Assembly (NCBI GenBank): GCA_963693365.1
Contig: CAVNZM010000012.1
Location: forward strand, 7,874,001-7,938,000
Source: Amoebidium appalachense
Taxonomy: Eukaryota > Ichthyosporea
Length of the DNA: 64,000 bases
Reading direction: 5' to 3'
Below the pieces are notes generated by a model. That model did not search any database and was not told where the DNA came from. It saw only the letters and a list, made by a program, of their open reading frames with translations. The number at the start of each line of letters is the position of its first letter. Within the stretch, counting starts at the first letter, position 1. A program made the position numbers and the translations under genes. This document shows, one piece after another, positions 36,009 through 56,664 of the stretch.

Positions 36009-38481
36009 TGCTTGCGCTTTTTCGCGGGTATATGATGGAGTTGATAGTATATGCTGTGAAGCTTTATGACACACTTTTGTGCTCAGTGAATTTTATGAGC
36101 AGCATGGCAACCTTCCTTCCATTTTATACTACCGGGCTCTGGCCATGGGAACGGAGGTGACGGACAAATCAAGGGCATTAGGGGAGCATGATTCGCTGGT
36201 AGGGCTGTTCAAGCGTTCACCAATCACAAAGCAACTTTTGTAATACATTCTCAATACATGTGTGTATCTTGCGTTTGATTGGATACTTTACCATACCAAG
36301 GCAGAGGGCAAATAGCCGTTTCGAAGCCGTAATCACGTTTATACACCGAGATAAGGACAACCAATCAGATTGAAGTATTGGATGGGGTGTAAATTCCAAC
36401 AAATAGGGAAAGCGATATTGTACGGCTTCGTCCTTCCGGCAAGAGGCCATGTCATTCGTCATAGCCTTCGCAAAATACAACAGGCGCTAAAAAAATCAAA
36501 TATAGGAACAGCTAAGCTATGAAATAAATACAGCTTCAGAGCAATACATAAATCCTCCATGCATTCCCAGCGCCGAATAATCCTAACACCATTTGCATAG
36601 CGCCTGCATGATCCATAAAATAAGGAGGATAAATCAAGCGTTTTGCACCTCTTTTCGAAGAAGCATGTAATTGGTCTAAAAAGTTGAAATACGATTGGAC
36701 TCCCTCACTTTAGAAATTTCTAGCCAATCACCCAGAGCTTTTACTGATTGGGTAAATTCCTGAAGTGTCCGGCGCGTGCGGTCCAGATCTGAGTCATACC
36801 TTGTTGGCACCACGAATCTGCGTCTGCATTTTCTTCTCCTGAAAATTCTTTGGTAGTCTTTTTACCCCAAATATGAATTAATTCTTATTTATTCAACTCT
36901 ATCAACCTAACTTAGGCCGTAGTACGTGGCCACGGGCCAAAAATAAACATGCATAAACACTGAATAACGCAGCGTTTAGCGTCCACGTCGTTGGCTGATA
37001 AAACACATTCCCCAGCAATAGTAACTGCATACCTCGCATTCCATCCTTGATTACATGGCATCCACTGTCGTCGGCCGCCAACACATGTTGACTATTTGGA
37101 ATGACGTCCTTGCCTTCTGAGCCCTTCTCCCTCTCCCTTCAGCCCTTCTTGCGAACTTGCACAGCTGCATACACATGAGGTCTACACTGAGTTTCCCTCT
37201 TTCGTCTGTAGCCCGTATCATTCCCTTTCCACCACTTTGTGTTTTGCGCATGAGTAGTCACTGGTGCCATCTATGGATGCCCCATTTTTGCGTAATCCTT
37301 TCATTGCGCAACAGTGCAAAAGACGCAGGGGGAAAAATGATCTAATTACGACTCAAAAGGTGTCATCCTTAGCACCCACAGTGAGTCAGTAATCGTGCAC
37401 TTCCCCAATGAAACCGCTTTCTCACACAAAGAGAAGCACTGATGGCCCGCACTCCGAGGTTGATCGAGCAACATCCCTGGGACCGGTCTATCTCTTATCA
37501 CCGTTGAATACCCTCGGAGACAGATGTCGAATTTTTCATACACCAAGCATTCGAGTAGCAGAGATATAGCCACGAACACAACGAGAAGGTTCACAGCCTG
37601 ACGCGCACACTAATATTAGTGCACGAAACATGCATGACAAAGCTGGAAAGGAGAAAGAGTGGTAACGTACGCGTACGTGTGTCTTTGGCAAGATCCCTTA
37701 TTATTATCACTCGGAGCTCGGTGGAGAACGTTGGTAGTCTTGGGCGTGTAATCAATCAATATTAATCTGCATGCACATGTGATGATTGAACAAAGAAAAG
37801 AGTTTTCAAGACAGGATATGGTGCGAATTCGAAATGATTCTGGGTTCTGAAACTCCAAAGGGTTTTTCGTTTGCCCATCGTAAGTGCTCTTGTTCAACGT
37901 TGGTTGGCAGAAAACTCTACATCACAAGGACATGCATGCTCGATACATCACACCAAGGGGAAGGAAAGAACATCACAGGGAAATGTGTGCTGCAGAAAGG
38001 CAAACCACACGGCAATGTATTTTTGGAAGTGATTCAAAACTTCAAACCTTGCATAATGCATGCATTTTTCGCCGATGGTGTACTCCTCATTGCGACGTCT
38101 GTGCCGAATTTGGGCCCGTGTGCCTTCCATAGATAGACACTTCAAACATCTATGGCTGTAACTGTTTATTCACGGGACCAACTGCCTCTACCACCGGGCC
38201 CTGTGCAATAACAATTATGTGTGTGTTTGTTTGGCATGCACACACTCAATACTCCGAACACATCAATATCCGGTTGTATGTCTCTTATTATTGCTGGTTT
38301 ATAAAGTCCAACAGCAGTTGCATACATAAGCTGTGTCTTGCTTGCTACCGGGCACCTGAAAAGTAGTTGCCTGTAGTTTCTGCCACTGACACCGAGTGAA
38401 TGTGACGGTGTGTGTGTGTTTGTGAGTTGTGTGTTTGCGCATGTGTGTGTCACAGTGTTTTTTTGCGTGCGTGTCTGTGAC

Positions 38482-38513
<32 letters not shown>

Positions 38514-39577
38514 TTACGTATACAGTTTGTGCTTATGTGTAAATGTGTGTGCGCATGCGCGCTTGCAAGTGTCACAGTGTGCTTGTGTGTTTGCATGCAT
38601 GTGTGTTGATGCGTTTTGTCGCCTGTTGTGTGTGTTCTGAATCATGGATTCCGAGTGGTTCTGCATTGCGTCACTGTTGCCAAAGGCCGTGCATTTGTAC
38701 CGTGGGTTGGAAATTCAAATATGTAAATGTATTATATATGGAACCGATTCATCTGCACCCTCACATATGCCTCTTTGGCTTGTCCGCTTGTCTATTACAC
38801 GTTTTCACAGCTAAAAATTAAGTTTACCACCGATACTCAGCTCAAGAACGGTGACTCCGTGCCAGCTCACGTTCACATTCTGCCACAAAATGTACATGTA
38901 GGTATCCATGGGATGTGCATGTGTGACGGCAAAATAATGGGCATGCATGCACGTGTGTATGGCTTGTGCTTGTTTACTTTTTAATGAAGTCAAACCTTTT
39001 TAATGAAGTTTTAACATGGTTAAAAATTGATGAAAGCTTTATCAACACTGCCTTCTTTACCAATATTTTTCTTCCAGGCTACATGTTTTGCTCGCCCGGG
39101 AGCGTTGGGGTGGGGATGGGGAGGTAGTGGTGGTTTTGTTTTGGGGGGGGGAGAGGGGGGGGGGGGGGGGGGGGGGGGAGACAGGAGAGCATATGACAAG
39201 TAAGAGCTATGTACGGTAATATTCATATAGTACCGTGAAACAGTAACTGGAGTGGCACACGTGCATTACCCCGGCATATGGACCAGAAAAAATAAATCTC
39301 AGAGTGAAAGACCCCCAACATTCAGCGCATCATATATCAAATGAGCAAAAATTGCATGTATGACCATTAACAAACTATCCTGATATATTGTCAAATACTC
39401 GGTAAATTTCCAACTATGCACACTGGAAAAGGGTATCAATAAATAAAATTTAGAGAATCGGTGATGCTAGAAACAGTGAGAGGAGGGCGGGTGTTGGGGG
39501 GGGGGGGGGGGAACAAAACAAAAAAGAAACGAAAAGAAAGCACACAAACTTGTACACACACACGAACACAGACACAC
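36009..39577. other. Intergenic region, no supported gene
   Basis: Mostly unique, moderately AT-rich DNA. The longest frame (37786-38136 +, 116 codons) has no domain signature. (TG)n runs lie near 38408-38520 and a G tract at 39151-39179. Confidence 0.5.
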
Positions 39578-39660
39578 GCCCAAAAAATATCACCATAGAG
39601 CATGTACGCACTTCAAAAATTGCCCAAAAAATATCACCATAGAGCATGTACGCAGTACAA
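39578..39660. repeat. Tandem duplication, 44-base unit
   Basis: GCCCAAAAAATATCACCATA and the following GAGCATGTACGCA occur at 39578 and again at 39622. No function is visible. Confidence 0.85.
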
Positions 39661-39689
39661 AAATTACCAAAAAATCAAACTAAATTTCA

Positions 39690-39800
39690 GTACAAAATGT
39701 GTGTCCCCCTTGTTCCCCTCACCATTTTCAAAGCATCAGCCAGAACAGATAGTGCCCGCCCCTCCCCCTAGCTGCCACATAATCATACACTGCTATCACT
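39690..39800 (-). pseudogene. Decayed duplicate of the last carbamate kinase exon
   Basis: On the minus strand it resembles the final exon at 40119-40323: TATGATTATGTGG(C/A)GGCTA, then a stretch matching GGxxGxIGSLADAL at the DNA level, then GTGAGGGG(A/G)ACA and GGGGACACA. Indels shift the frame, and a stop follows the ADAL-equivalent. It lies about 400 bases past the functional stop, so it is a local tandem duplication that has decayed. Confidence 0.7.
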
Positions 39801-39977
39801 ACCCCCCCTCCCCCCCCCCCCCCCCCCCCTCTCAAAGAAAACACGCGGGCGCGCACATACACACGCACACACACGCGCGAGCGCAAGCGCGCGCACACAC
39901 ACACACACACAAACGAACACACAAACGAACACACATACACACTCAGGAACGGGCACGCACACACACGCACGCACACA

Positions 39978-40079
<102 letters not shown>

Positions 40080-40118
40080 AGAAACACATACACGTGAGAG
40101 AGAAAAATAAACCAAACA

Positions 40119-48163
<8,045 letters not shown>

Positions 48164-48481
48164 GATACTAGCAATTAGTATTTTAATCTTCAATAAGGAT
48201 AATTGAAAAGTTAAATTGCTTAACCTTAACCTCGACTTGAAATCTAGCTTGCTGCTGATATTAGTTATCCTCCCCCTTCCACTTCTCACGTTCTGTCACC
48301 CAATTAAAATTCCCGGTTGCTCAGTGTCGAGCCCCCCCCCCCCCCCCCCCCCCCCCTCCCCCTCTCCCTACAAAAAAAAGCTCCCCCACCCCTGATCCCC
48401 ACCCTCCTCCCCCCTCCTCCCCCCTCCTGGGAGCACCTTGCCCCCCTCCCCCCCCCCCCCGCCTGGGAGCACCTTCCCCCC

Positions 48482-48512
<31 letters not shown>

Positions 48513-48631
48513 AAAAAAAGGATAAAGAAATAAAGCAGTAGAATCTTTGTGGCTGCCCTGAACCATCCAAGTCACTATGTACCCTCTTGGAAGAATTCCA
48601 AAACAAGATCTACGTGATCAATTCCAGCGTA

Positions 48632-48806
48632 CGTATGATACAACGCTCATTATTTGCACCCCAGCACCTTCACCATGCCCCTCTTTCCCCATTTCATTTC
48701 GAAAATACCACTGCATCTATAAACCACATGCACAGAGCAGCTGAATAGCCCCACAAATTATAGGGTGGAGGAAAGAGGGTGCAGTCCTCATAACAGCATG
48801 GCATAG

Positions 48807-48839
<33 letters not shown>

Positions 48840-49030
48840 ACCTGTCTCTGTCTCGTATGATATAACGCTCATTATTTGCACCCCAGCACCTTCACCATGC
48901 CCCTCTTTCCCCGTTTCATTTCGAAAATACCACTGCATCTATAAACCACATGCACAGAGCAGCTGAATAACCCCACAAAATATAGGGTGGAGGAAAAGGA
49001 GGGTGCAGTCCTCATAACAGCATGGCATAG

Positions 49031-49069
<39 letters not shown>

Positions 49070-49308
49070 ACCTGTCTCTGTCTCGTATGATACAACGCTC
49101 ATTATTTGCACCCCAGCACCTTCACCATGCCCCTCTTTCCCCGTTTCATTTCGAAATTACCACTGCATCTATAAACCACATGCACAGAACAGCTGAATAA
49201 CCCCACAAATTATAGGGTGGAGGAAAAGGAGGGTGCAGTCCTCATAACAGCATGGCATACCCCCCCCCCCCCCCCCCCCCCCCTTCCCCCCCCACCTGTC
49301 TCTGTCTC
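48632..49308. repeat. Three tandem units of 222-230 bases
   Basis: Units start at 48632, 48854 and 49084 (CGTATGATA(C/T)AACGCTC) and end with CACCTGTCTCTGTCTC. They differ by a few substitutions and by the length of an internal C tract (about 25-40 bases). They lie just upstream of the first exon chosen for the carbamate kinase gene, and inside the intron if the upstream alternative exon is used. Confidence 0.93.
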
Positions 49309-49672
49309 AAAGCAGGCCATTTACTTTTAAGATTACTAGCGGCCTTTATTCCACCTTCTGTCATATCAATTTTTTCTTTCCATTCTCAATAGCACCCCCC
49401 CCCCCCCCGGGCCCCCCCCTCCAACCCACCCACCCACCCCTCCCCCGTCCCTCCCCGGCCCCCTGGGCCCCCTTTCCCACCCTTCCCTGCGCGTCCGTGA
49501 TTGGACACAAAGACCTAAACTACTCCTCCTCTGGCCCCTCCCGTTCTCGTATATATAAATAGCCAGGAAGCGCTCGTAAAATCACTATTCTTCATGACCC
49601 CTCTCTTCCATTCCACTTCACACGCACACACAACAAGCATTCCGCCCGGATCCCTTTTCACGGTAAACTGAC

Positions 49673-49712
49673 CTGGTGACTGAAGAACGGATCCAGCAAG
49701 TCTTCCTAACAT
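49673..49712 (-). other. Alternative first exon candidate for carbamate kinase
   Basis: ATG at 49712 opens 13 codons (MLGRLAGSVLQSP) and one extra base before GTCAGT, the same phase as exon 48163-48097, so it could also splice to 46235. Its residues resemble a short hydrogenosomal or mitochondrial leader. It would require an intron of about 3.4 kb. Confidence 0.35.
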
Positions 49713-50807
49713 GTTGTTGGGAATGTTTCCTTCGTTGAATCCTTTCGGTTTTCTTTTTCACGACAACGGAACGTTATTTTTGGTTGTAGGTGTTCACGCT
49801 GTACTGCTGAGCACTCATATACGAAGGGCTTTCTTGGCTTCAAAAGTACTCAAGATCTTTTTCAGAGCTGATGAGGCAGTTTTGCCATGCAATAAGCATC
49901 ACTCGAAGTGCTTTTGGCGTTTTGAGAGTTTGATGTTGTTCCTTTTATGTGCATACATAGACCCAACTAGAAAAAAGTATACAATACTATGTCCTAGCTT
50001 TATGAGAAAAAAAATGGTAAAAAATGGGTTTGTCCAGAAACAGTGTTTGGGGCCGTTACGTTGACTTACCCAACGCACTTTTTCCACACACGAGGAATGT
50101 ACGCAATCTAGAAGGAAACCATATAAGGTTTAAAGAAATTTATCTGCCCAATCGCACTAGAGATCTTGTGAGCCGCAAACTATGCACTGGTACCCTTGCG
50201 TTCATTTTTTTTTGCCGCGGCTGGGCGGCCGGCCCGCACGGGCCGGGCTGAGCTTGATGGCTGGCAAGCAAAACACAAAACTTTGTTCTAGTGGAGTGGT
50301 GGAGTTGTTCTGGTAAAGCAAGTCTTTTTTTTCCCCCCCCCACCCCGCTGTTAGTTTTGGTATGAATCGTTTGGAAACGAACTTTACGGCTACTTTAATG
50401 TTGTTTCATCTGTTTTAGCCTATGCCGGTGAGAGGAAGAGTGAGAGAACGCCATTTCCGACGATCGTCGTGACCCGGCTAATATTGGCCTTGAAGAGAAA
50501 ACCGGCTAATATTGGCCTTGAAGAGAAAATGTTCCTACGCCAGTTTGGCACTTTATAAACCTCTCAGGTTTTCGGTATACAGGTCGAAAAAGCTGAACAC
50601 GTTTGTTAGGAGTCTGCAATTCAGCTTTCTGTGAATGCACTTGGTCCTCGGTTGCACTTCGAAGATGCGCAGCTAGAATCGTTACCGAGCAAGGAAGAAC
50701 ATCACCGTGAGGGCACTACGTTTCGCTATTTTTTATTTCAAGTGCTTCCGTGATATTTGGCGACAATAGGCCCGTCAAGATCGTTAACTCCACCCTCACC
50801 CCCCCTT

Positions 50808-50878
<71 letters not shown>

Positions 50879-51141
50879 ACGCACGCACGCACGCACGCAC
50901 ATGCACACACGCACACATGCACACACGCACACACGCACACACGCGCACACGCACACACACATACACACACACACCCTCCCCCCCCACAAGAAAATACACA
51001 CACACACACACACAAGCACACACACACACACACCGCGTACACACAGACACACACACACACACACACACACCTACGCACACGCACACACAGACCCACACCC
51101 ACACAAACTTACCAACCCGACGCTTCTAGGCACAATCAGCC
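49713..51141. other. Spacer before the 174-aa gene
   Basis: Largely unique DNA to 50,760 without a supported exon; the 117-codon frame at 49711-50064 (+) has no domain. A direct repeat (ACCGGCTAATATTGGCCTTG, near 50473 and 50501) occurs once in tandem. A C56 run at 50809-50864 and (CA)n-rich DNA to about 51110 lead directly into the gene. Confidence 0.5.
50809..50864. repeat. Poly(C) tract, 56 bases, followed by (CA)n and (CACG)n
   Basis: It lies 280 bases upstream of the start of the 174-aa gene. Confidence 0.93.
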
Positions 51142-51666
51142 ATGTCCAAAGAAAACACACCCAAGTATGTCCTATGGGACCGAAAAGCCGATAGAGAGGC
51201 ACCTATAGACTGGTATGGTGAGGAATTGGATGAAAATCAACTCGAAAAGTTAACCACTGGTGATTTTGTACGCCTAATCTTCATGGACCCCATACCACCA
51301 GAGCGAATCTTGAAAGCAGAGATAGACCAAGGACTGAGCACGAGAGGTTGGGAGAAAATATACGTGCAGATAACAAAGGTGGACTACTATTCAAAAGGGG
51401 GTGTCAATAAACCACGAAAATTCTGGGGGAAAGCGATGGATACTTATAGGACGATAGAGCCATTGAGATATGTGCAAACGGGGGAGATAGTCATGTTTCA
51501 GAGGAGAAATATTCTTGAAATTCCGGGATGGCGTGCCGACATGCTAAATTTGGCAGGTGAGCAAAAGGGAAAGGAGGTGGTTGAGAGAGAGCGGGAGAGA
51601 ATGTTGAGGGAAGAGAGGAGGATGCAGGAGGAGGAATGGGCACGCCGACGCCAAGGAAACCCTTGA
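51142..51666 (+). CDS. Unknown 174-aa protein, intronless, possible DUF2314-like fold
   Basis: A complete frame from ATG (51142) to TGA (51664-51666). The N-terminal 20 residues include WDRKADREAP. The middle has LTTGDFVRLIF, then WEKIYVQITKVDYYSKGG, GEIVMFQRRNILEIPGW: the order of a GD-x-V-(K/R) turn, a strand with (R/K)-x-(W/Y)-V-x-(V/I), and a final strand resembles DUF2314-type small beta domains. I hold this only as a weak similarity. The last 40 residues (ERERERMLREERRMQEEEW) are a charged single helix or coiled coil. The CDS is normal-composition DNA between a (CA)n array and G-rich sequence. No splice sites are needed. Confidence 0.65.
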   Translation: MSKENTPKYVLWDRKADREAPIDWYGEELDENQLEKLTTGDFVRLIFMDPIPPERILKAEIDQGLSTRGWEKIYVQITKVDYYSKGGVNKPRKFWGKAMDTYRTIEPLRYVQTGEIVMFQRRNILEIPGWRADMLNLAGEQKGKEVVERERERMLREERRMQEEEWARRRQGNP

Positions 51667-52296
51667 GAAACCCAAGTGCACAATTACGGTGATATTATTT
51701 GAACTGCTTTTAGGTCTCTCGCCCAGGGGGGGGGAGGATTTTATTACGTAACTGAACACTATTCCACAATAGTTTGGACGAAAATAAGGGCCTACTTTAT
51801 TTTAGGTCGTGTACACGGGGAGGGAGGGGAGAGAAGAGAGCAGGACGGGGCCCGTGGGAGGGGTGGGTTAGGAAGGGAGGGAGATGGTGATATGACGAAG
51901 AATCAGTAATATGCTCTTATATGGCCTCACGATAACTTCTAGTAGATTTCTTTCGGTGCTTGCTGTATTGATATCATGATCCAACTCTTCGAGGATATAT
52001 TATAGTACCATTCTATTGTTGCACCTGCACGGAACTGAACCCTGAACTTTTACAGGGTGACTTGAAATATGAAAAGGCTTTGCGTGTGATTCCATCAGAA
52101 TTCAGCCTGAACACTGTAGTACCATAGGCAGTCATGGCACATGGTTTTATTAACAAAACGACAAAGTTTTAACACCATGATTTAAAAATCCTCAAGATCT
52201 TCGCAAGCTCAGGTAGATTATGCTGCCAGTGGCTGCTTCCCTGTTGCCTCATATTTGCCCACTTAGCAAGCACCAATCGCGCACACTACACAAGTG

Positions 52297-52297
<1 letters not shown>

Positions 52298-52358
<61 letters not shown>
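52298..52358. repeat. Poly(C) tract, 61 bases
   Basis: Pure C run followed by (AC)n and A8, intergenic. Confidence 0.95.
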
Positions 52359-52372
<14 letters not shown>

Positions 52373-52593
52373 AAAAAAAAGAACCCATACCTGGGAAGGC
52401 GCGCATGCTGTGCTCCAAAAACATATACCTTCGAACATCCCCCCCTCCCCCCCCCCCCGCCCCCTCACCCCCCGCCCCCCCGTCCCCTCCCCCCTACACA
52501 CATGCAGACACTGGACTACCCATGTCCTCCCCTCCCCCCCCCCCCCCCCATCCCCCTTCTCCCACCCCCCCCCCCCCCCCCCCCCCCCCACCA

Positions 52594-52630
<37 letters not shown>

Positions 52631-53470
52631 AAAAAATAAAAAATAAAAATCCGATCACATACTGCATGGCGCCTTGTGGCCCGTGTTGAGTGTGTCCCCC
52701 TTCCCCTCCCCCCTCCTCCCACCCCACCCCCCAGCCCCCCTCCTCTTCTTTCCAGAGGGGGCGGGCACGGGAGGGGGGGGGGGGGGGGGGGGCTAGGAGG
52801 TCTTGTTTTAACTCTAAGTGGTCCCTCCTCTCCCCCCCCTCTTCTTCCCAGAGAGAGGGGGGGGGAGGGGGGGGGGGGGGAAGAGGGGAGGGGGTAAACT
52901 CTAAGTGGTCTTGTTTACAGTGGGTAAGGGAGATTCTGAACACGGAAAGACCAAGGAATACGCCGAGGAGTTGAAATGGATGGGTTGAGGGGTTGGGCTG
53001 GGGTTTTTGCGCAATCACACACATTCATTGGTTGTCTTGATATGTTTTTTGTATTTTTTTGTCCGGATAATTATGCTCGCCATGCATGATTTGCATATGG
53101 TGGTGAACTCCGCAAAGTTCGGAGACTTCGATCAACAAGTTGTATTATGTGACAGAAGGAAGTGGGTAATTGAAAAAGGGATTGAGAGCGAAGAAGAGTC
53201 ATGTGCGTGTAGAGCAAACACGGGTAAAGCCTTGATAATGATAAATGGCGTTTGATAGAGTAAGAAAACCTTGATATATGAAAACCACCCGACATCTATG
53301 TACCTGATATGATAAAGCTCAGGAGGGGATGTACCAAGCAAATACCTATATATACTACCCAAGATTGGTCTTTCTTGTGCCTCGTGTAAACAGCGTAAAC
53401 CCCAAAGGATTTGTAAATGTGTGTAGCATCGTGTGTGCACATGTGTGGTGGGTGGGCATATGTGTGTGTG

Positions 53471-53478
<8 letters not shown>

Positions 53479-53561
<83 letters not shown>
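53479..53561. repeat. (TG)n microsatellite
   Basis: About 41 TG units, followed by a G-rich and (GA)n-rich block to about 53880. Confidence 0.93.
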
Positions 53562-53563
<2 letters not shown>

Positions 53564-53740
53564 TGTGCGTGTCACCTGATGTGTGTTTGCACGCATGTGC
53601 GCACGCGCGCGCGTGTGTGGCAGGTATGTGGTATTGGTGAAAGCTGCCGGGGAGGCGAGGGGGGGAGGAGGAGGGAGGAGGAGAGGGCGCGGGGGGGGGG
53701 GGGGAGGGGGGAGGGGGGGGGGTGTGGGGAGGGGGGGGGG

Positions 53741-53808
<68 letters not shown>

Positions 53809-54994
53809 GGTGGGGGGAGGAGGAGAGGGCGGGGCCAGGGGGGGGGGGGGAGAGAGAGAGGGGGGGGGGGGGGAAGGGGGGTTTGGTTCTATCACAGGAA
53901 GACATCGGGCATTTCTTGCCCTGGATAATCCCCATAGTTGATATCATGGATAACTGGTTTATGCATGTAAACCGATGGATCACTCATGATATAACCGATG
54001 GATCACTCATTTTTTTTGTGACTATGTATGGTAGATAGTAAAGTGTAGGGCATTTTAGTAATTCCATTTATCATTTTTTTGTCCGGGTCAAAAATTTCAG
54101 GCAATGCTTTACGCAGCCCACGAAAACTTTTTGTAAACCCCCTACTGATGGTCCTCATTGCTCAGGGAAGGAGGTGGGGATGGATGGTTGGGTGGGTGGG
54201 TGGTGGCCGTGGTGGTGGCGGCGTGTGTGTTTGGGGGGGGGGGGGGGGGGGAGGGAAGGGAGGGGGCGAGGCAGGGGGAGGAGGGGAGGGTGGTGGTGGG
54301 TGGTTGGGGGGTGGAGGGAGAAGGGGCAAGCAGTGCCAAGAGAAACTGGAGAGCGCTCAGTGATGCACGCACGTGTCTTTAAATGATTAGCACAACATCA
54401 GAGGTTCCGGACCTTTCCGGCCGGGCACTTCCGGGGGCTAATGACTAGGTTGTTTTGCTTTCATTTTATGTGCTTTATAAATATTCATTGACACTTTGCA
54501 TTTGCAGATCATCGTCTTCAGGGTAGGTACAAGCTTATAAGCCCTCAAGAGCCTGCAACAAAATCTGCATTGAGTACAAACCAAATCCGTAATGCAGACA
54601 TAGCCAAAAACACTTTAGGTCATTACAGTTATTCATATACTGAGTTAGTGGTTCACACATTACTATTATATAGTGGGCCACACAGTCAGTGTAATAAGCA
54701 CATACTATACACATCGATAGCTTAAAGGTCACACATACCACATAGGTGCATTCTCCACATTGTCAACAAACCACACTGCACAAGCCTTTACCCCCCCTCC
54801 CCCCCCTCCCCCTCTCCCCGGCGTCCCTTCCCCCTTAGCATCCTTCCCACAAACCCAAAACAAAAAACCGGATACCTGCGCACCCACACCCACCCACACG
54901 TGAAAACACCTTTAGCAGTGTCCCCTTGCCTGCTCTTTCCTAGCCAACGGGAGGCGGAAGGGGTGTGTGTGAGGCGGAAGGGGTGTGTGTGTGT

Positions 54995-54998
<4 letters not shown>

Positions 54999-55069
<71 letters not shown>
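54999..55069. repeat. (TG)n microsatellite
   Basis: A (TG)n core that continues with TGCG variants to about 55168. Confidence 0.93.
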
Positions 55070-55073
<4 letters not shown>

Positions 55074-56664
55074 CGTGTGTGTGTGTGTGTGCGTGTGTGC
55101 GTGCGTGTGTGAGTGTGTGTGTGTATATGTGTGCGTGTGTGTGTGTGTGTGTGTGAGTGTGTGTGTGTGAGGGTGGGGATGAGAGGAGGAGGGAGATGGA
55201 GTCGACGGTGTGATCCTCTATCCTTGGCATTTGCTAATTGTGTAAAATTAGGGAATCACAGGTGGTGAGAGATCCTGTTCATAGAAAAGAAAAGACGCCG
55301 AGGGAAATGCGAGGGCGGGGGGAGCGAAATTGTAGGTCGGGAGGTGCGGCGGGGGACTAGGGGGAGCGGGAGAGGGGGAGGGGGTGCGGTGCGAGGGGGA
55401 GGGAAGAGAGTGCTAGCGCGACCAATGGGAACCACCTGTAAGAAGGCCATCTCGTGTGGAGGGGTATATGGGCAGATACTTTGAAAAGGAGTCTAGGAGA
55501 GGGATAAAGTTGGGAGGTGGGGCTAAGTGCTGGTGGGAGGGAGAGAGGGAAGGAGCACGGAATTGCTTCCTACAGGAAAGATGGTACAGAGAGAAGGGGG
55601 TAGCATATGGTGGGGGCAGGAGCTCGAGGGGAGGGGGGGGGGGGGGGGGGGGGGGGGGGAGGGGGGGCTTACTGGGGTAGAGACGGAAGATGGTAAAGTG
55701 AGAAAGTACTTGAACACCAAGGGAAAAAAGAAAGCAATCAACCAGCCTAACGGGAAAATTACTTGCCCTCCATAATTTCGATGGTCCTCTGGGTCATGCA
55801 AGCATGCCTTACCGGGCAATTACCATGCCATGTGATTCCCCATGACAAGCGACAACACCTACTGTATACCACGCCCTAATGTATAGCTATTAACTACAAC
55901 ATAGCCATGTAATCAATATGCATTTACATAAAGTTCCTCTCCTTCCACATAGTGAAAAATCGCCGTACAGGCCCGCCTTTCTGCCCTCAACTTGTTGCGC
56001 TCAGAAGTTCAGCTTCACAATTGTTGTTTATGATACTCTTCAAACGTCCCCATAGAAAGAATGGTCGAAATCTTTTTGAACAATTTCAGATGGAAATATT
56101 TTTAAGTTTTCGACGTTCTCAAATTAGTCACCAAACCCAAATCAACACAGAAAGCATTAGGAATATCAAATTAAACCAAAGTAAATATTTCTTTATGTGG
56201 TTTGAAGATAAACAAAGAAAATAATGGTGGTATTATGATACTGTTAATATTCGTAAGTGCTGTGCTCAACTGGTTCAATTTATGAAGGTGGGTATATGGG
56301 GCTTTCGGAAGCTACCCAGCTATAACCATTTGATTGGTTGAGGGGGGTAAGGAGGAATTTTGAGCCTCTGGTGCGCAAAAGAACGAAAGCAAAAAAACAA
56401 TCACACTCACCCAACCACACATGTGCACAGTGCACAGGAAGCACAAGACTCTGCTAGAATCGATATCATAGGTTATAGTGTGCTTGTATACCTGTTTGGT
56501 TCTCTTTTTACCTTCCAGTTCATAGAAATAACCTCTAATACTCGCAGGTTCTTTGAACCTTACCACAAGAGCTAATCTCACTCCTGTATACACTTGCACC
56601 TTACCACCTTTCTCATCCGTATTTTCGTTCCCATTTCCCATTTCCTCGTTGCCATATTCACAAC

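Larger units (their letters stand above)
51667..56664. other. Intergenic region, no firmly supported gene
   Basis: It holds C61 at 52298-52358, other C and G tracts at 52440-52900, (TG)n at about 53479-53561 and 54999-55069, (GA)/(G) blocks at 53660-53880 and 55635-55665. Weak minus-strand exon-like pieces occur: 56641-56405 (ATG to a GTGAGT donor), 55815-55762 with a GC-type donor, and 55440-55400 after CTTACAG. I could not join them into a model. Confidence 0.4.

Noticed and set aside
37786-38136. 116-codon plus-strand frame
   Set aside because: No domain, no splice context, and composition like the surrounding non-coding DNA.
48632-49308. CRISPR-like array
   Set aside because: The units are ~225 bases, near identical throughout, with no unique spacers. 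It is a plain tandem repeat in a eukaryotic genome.
49711-50064. 117-codon plus-strand frame
   Set aside because: It reads as low-complexity hydrophobic and Lys-rich sequence with no motif; it may be chance.
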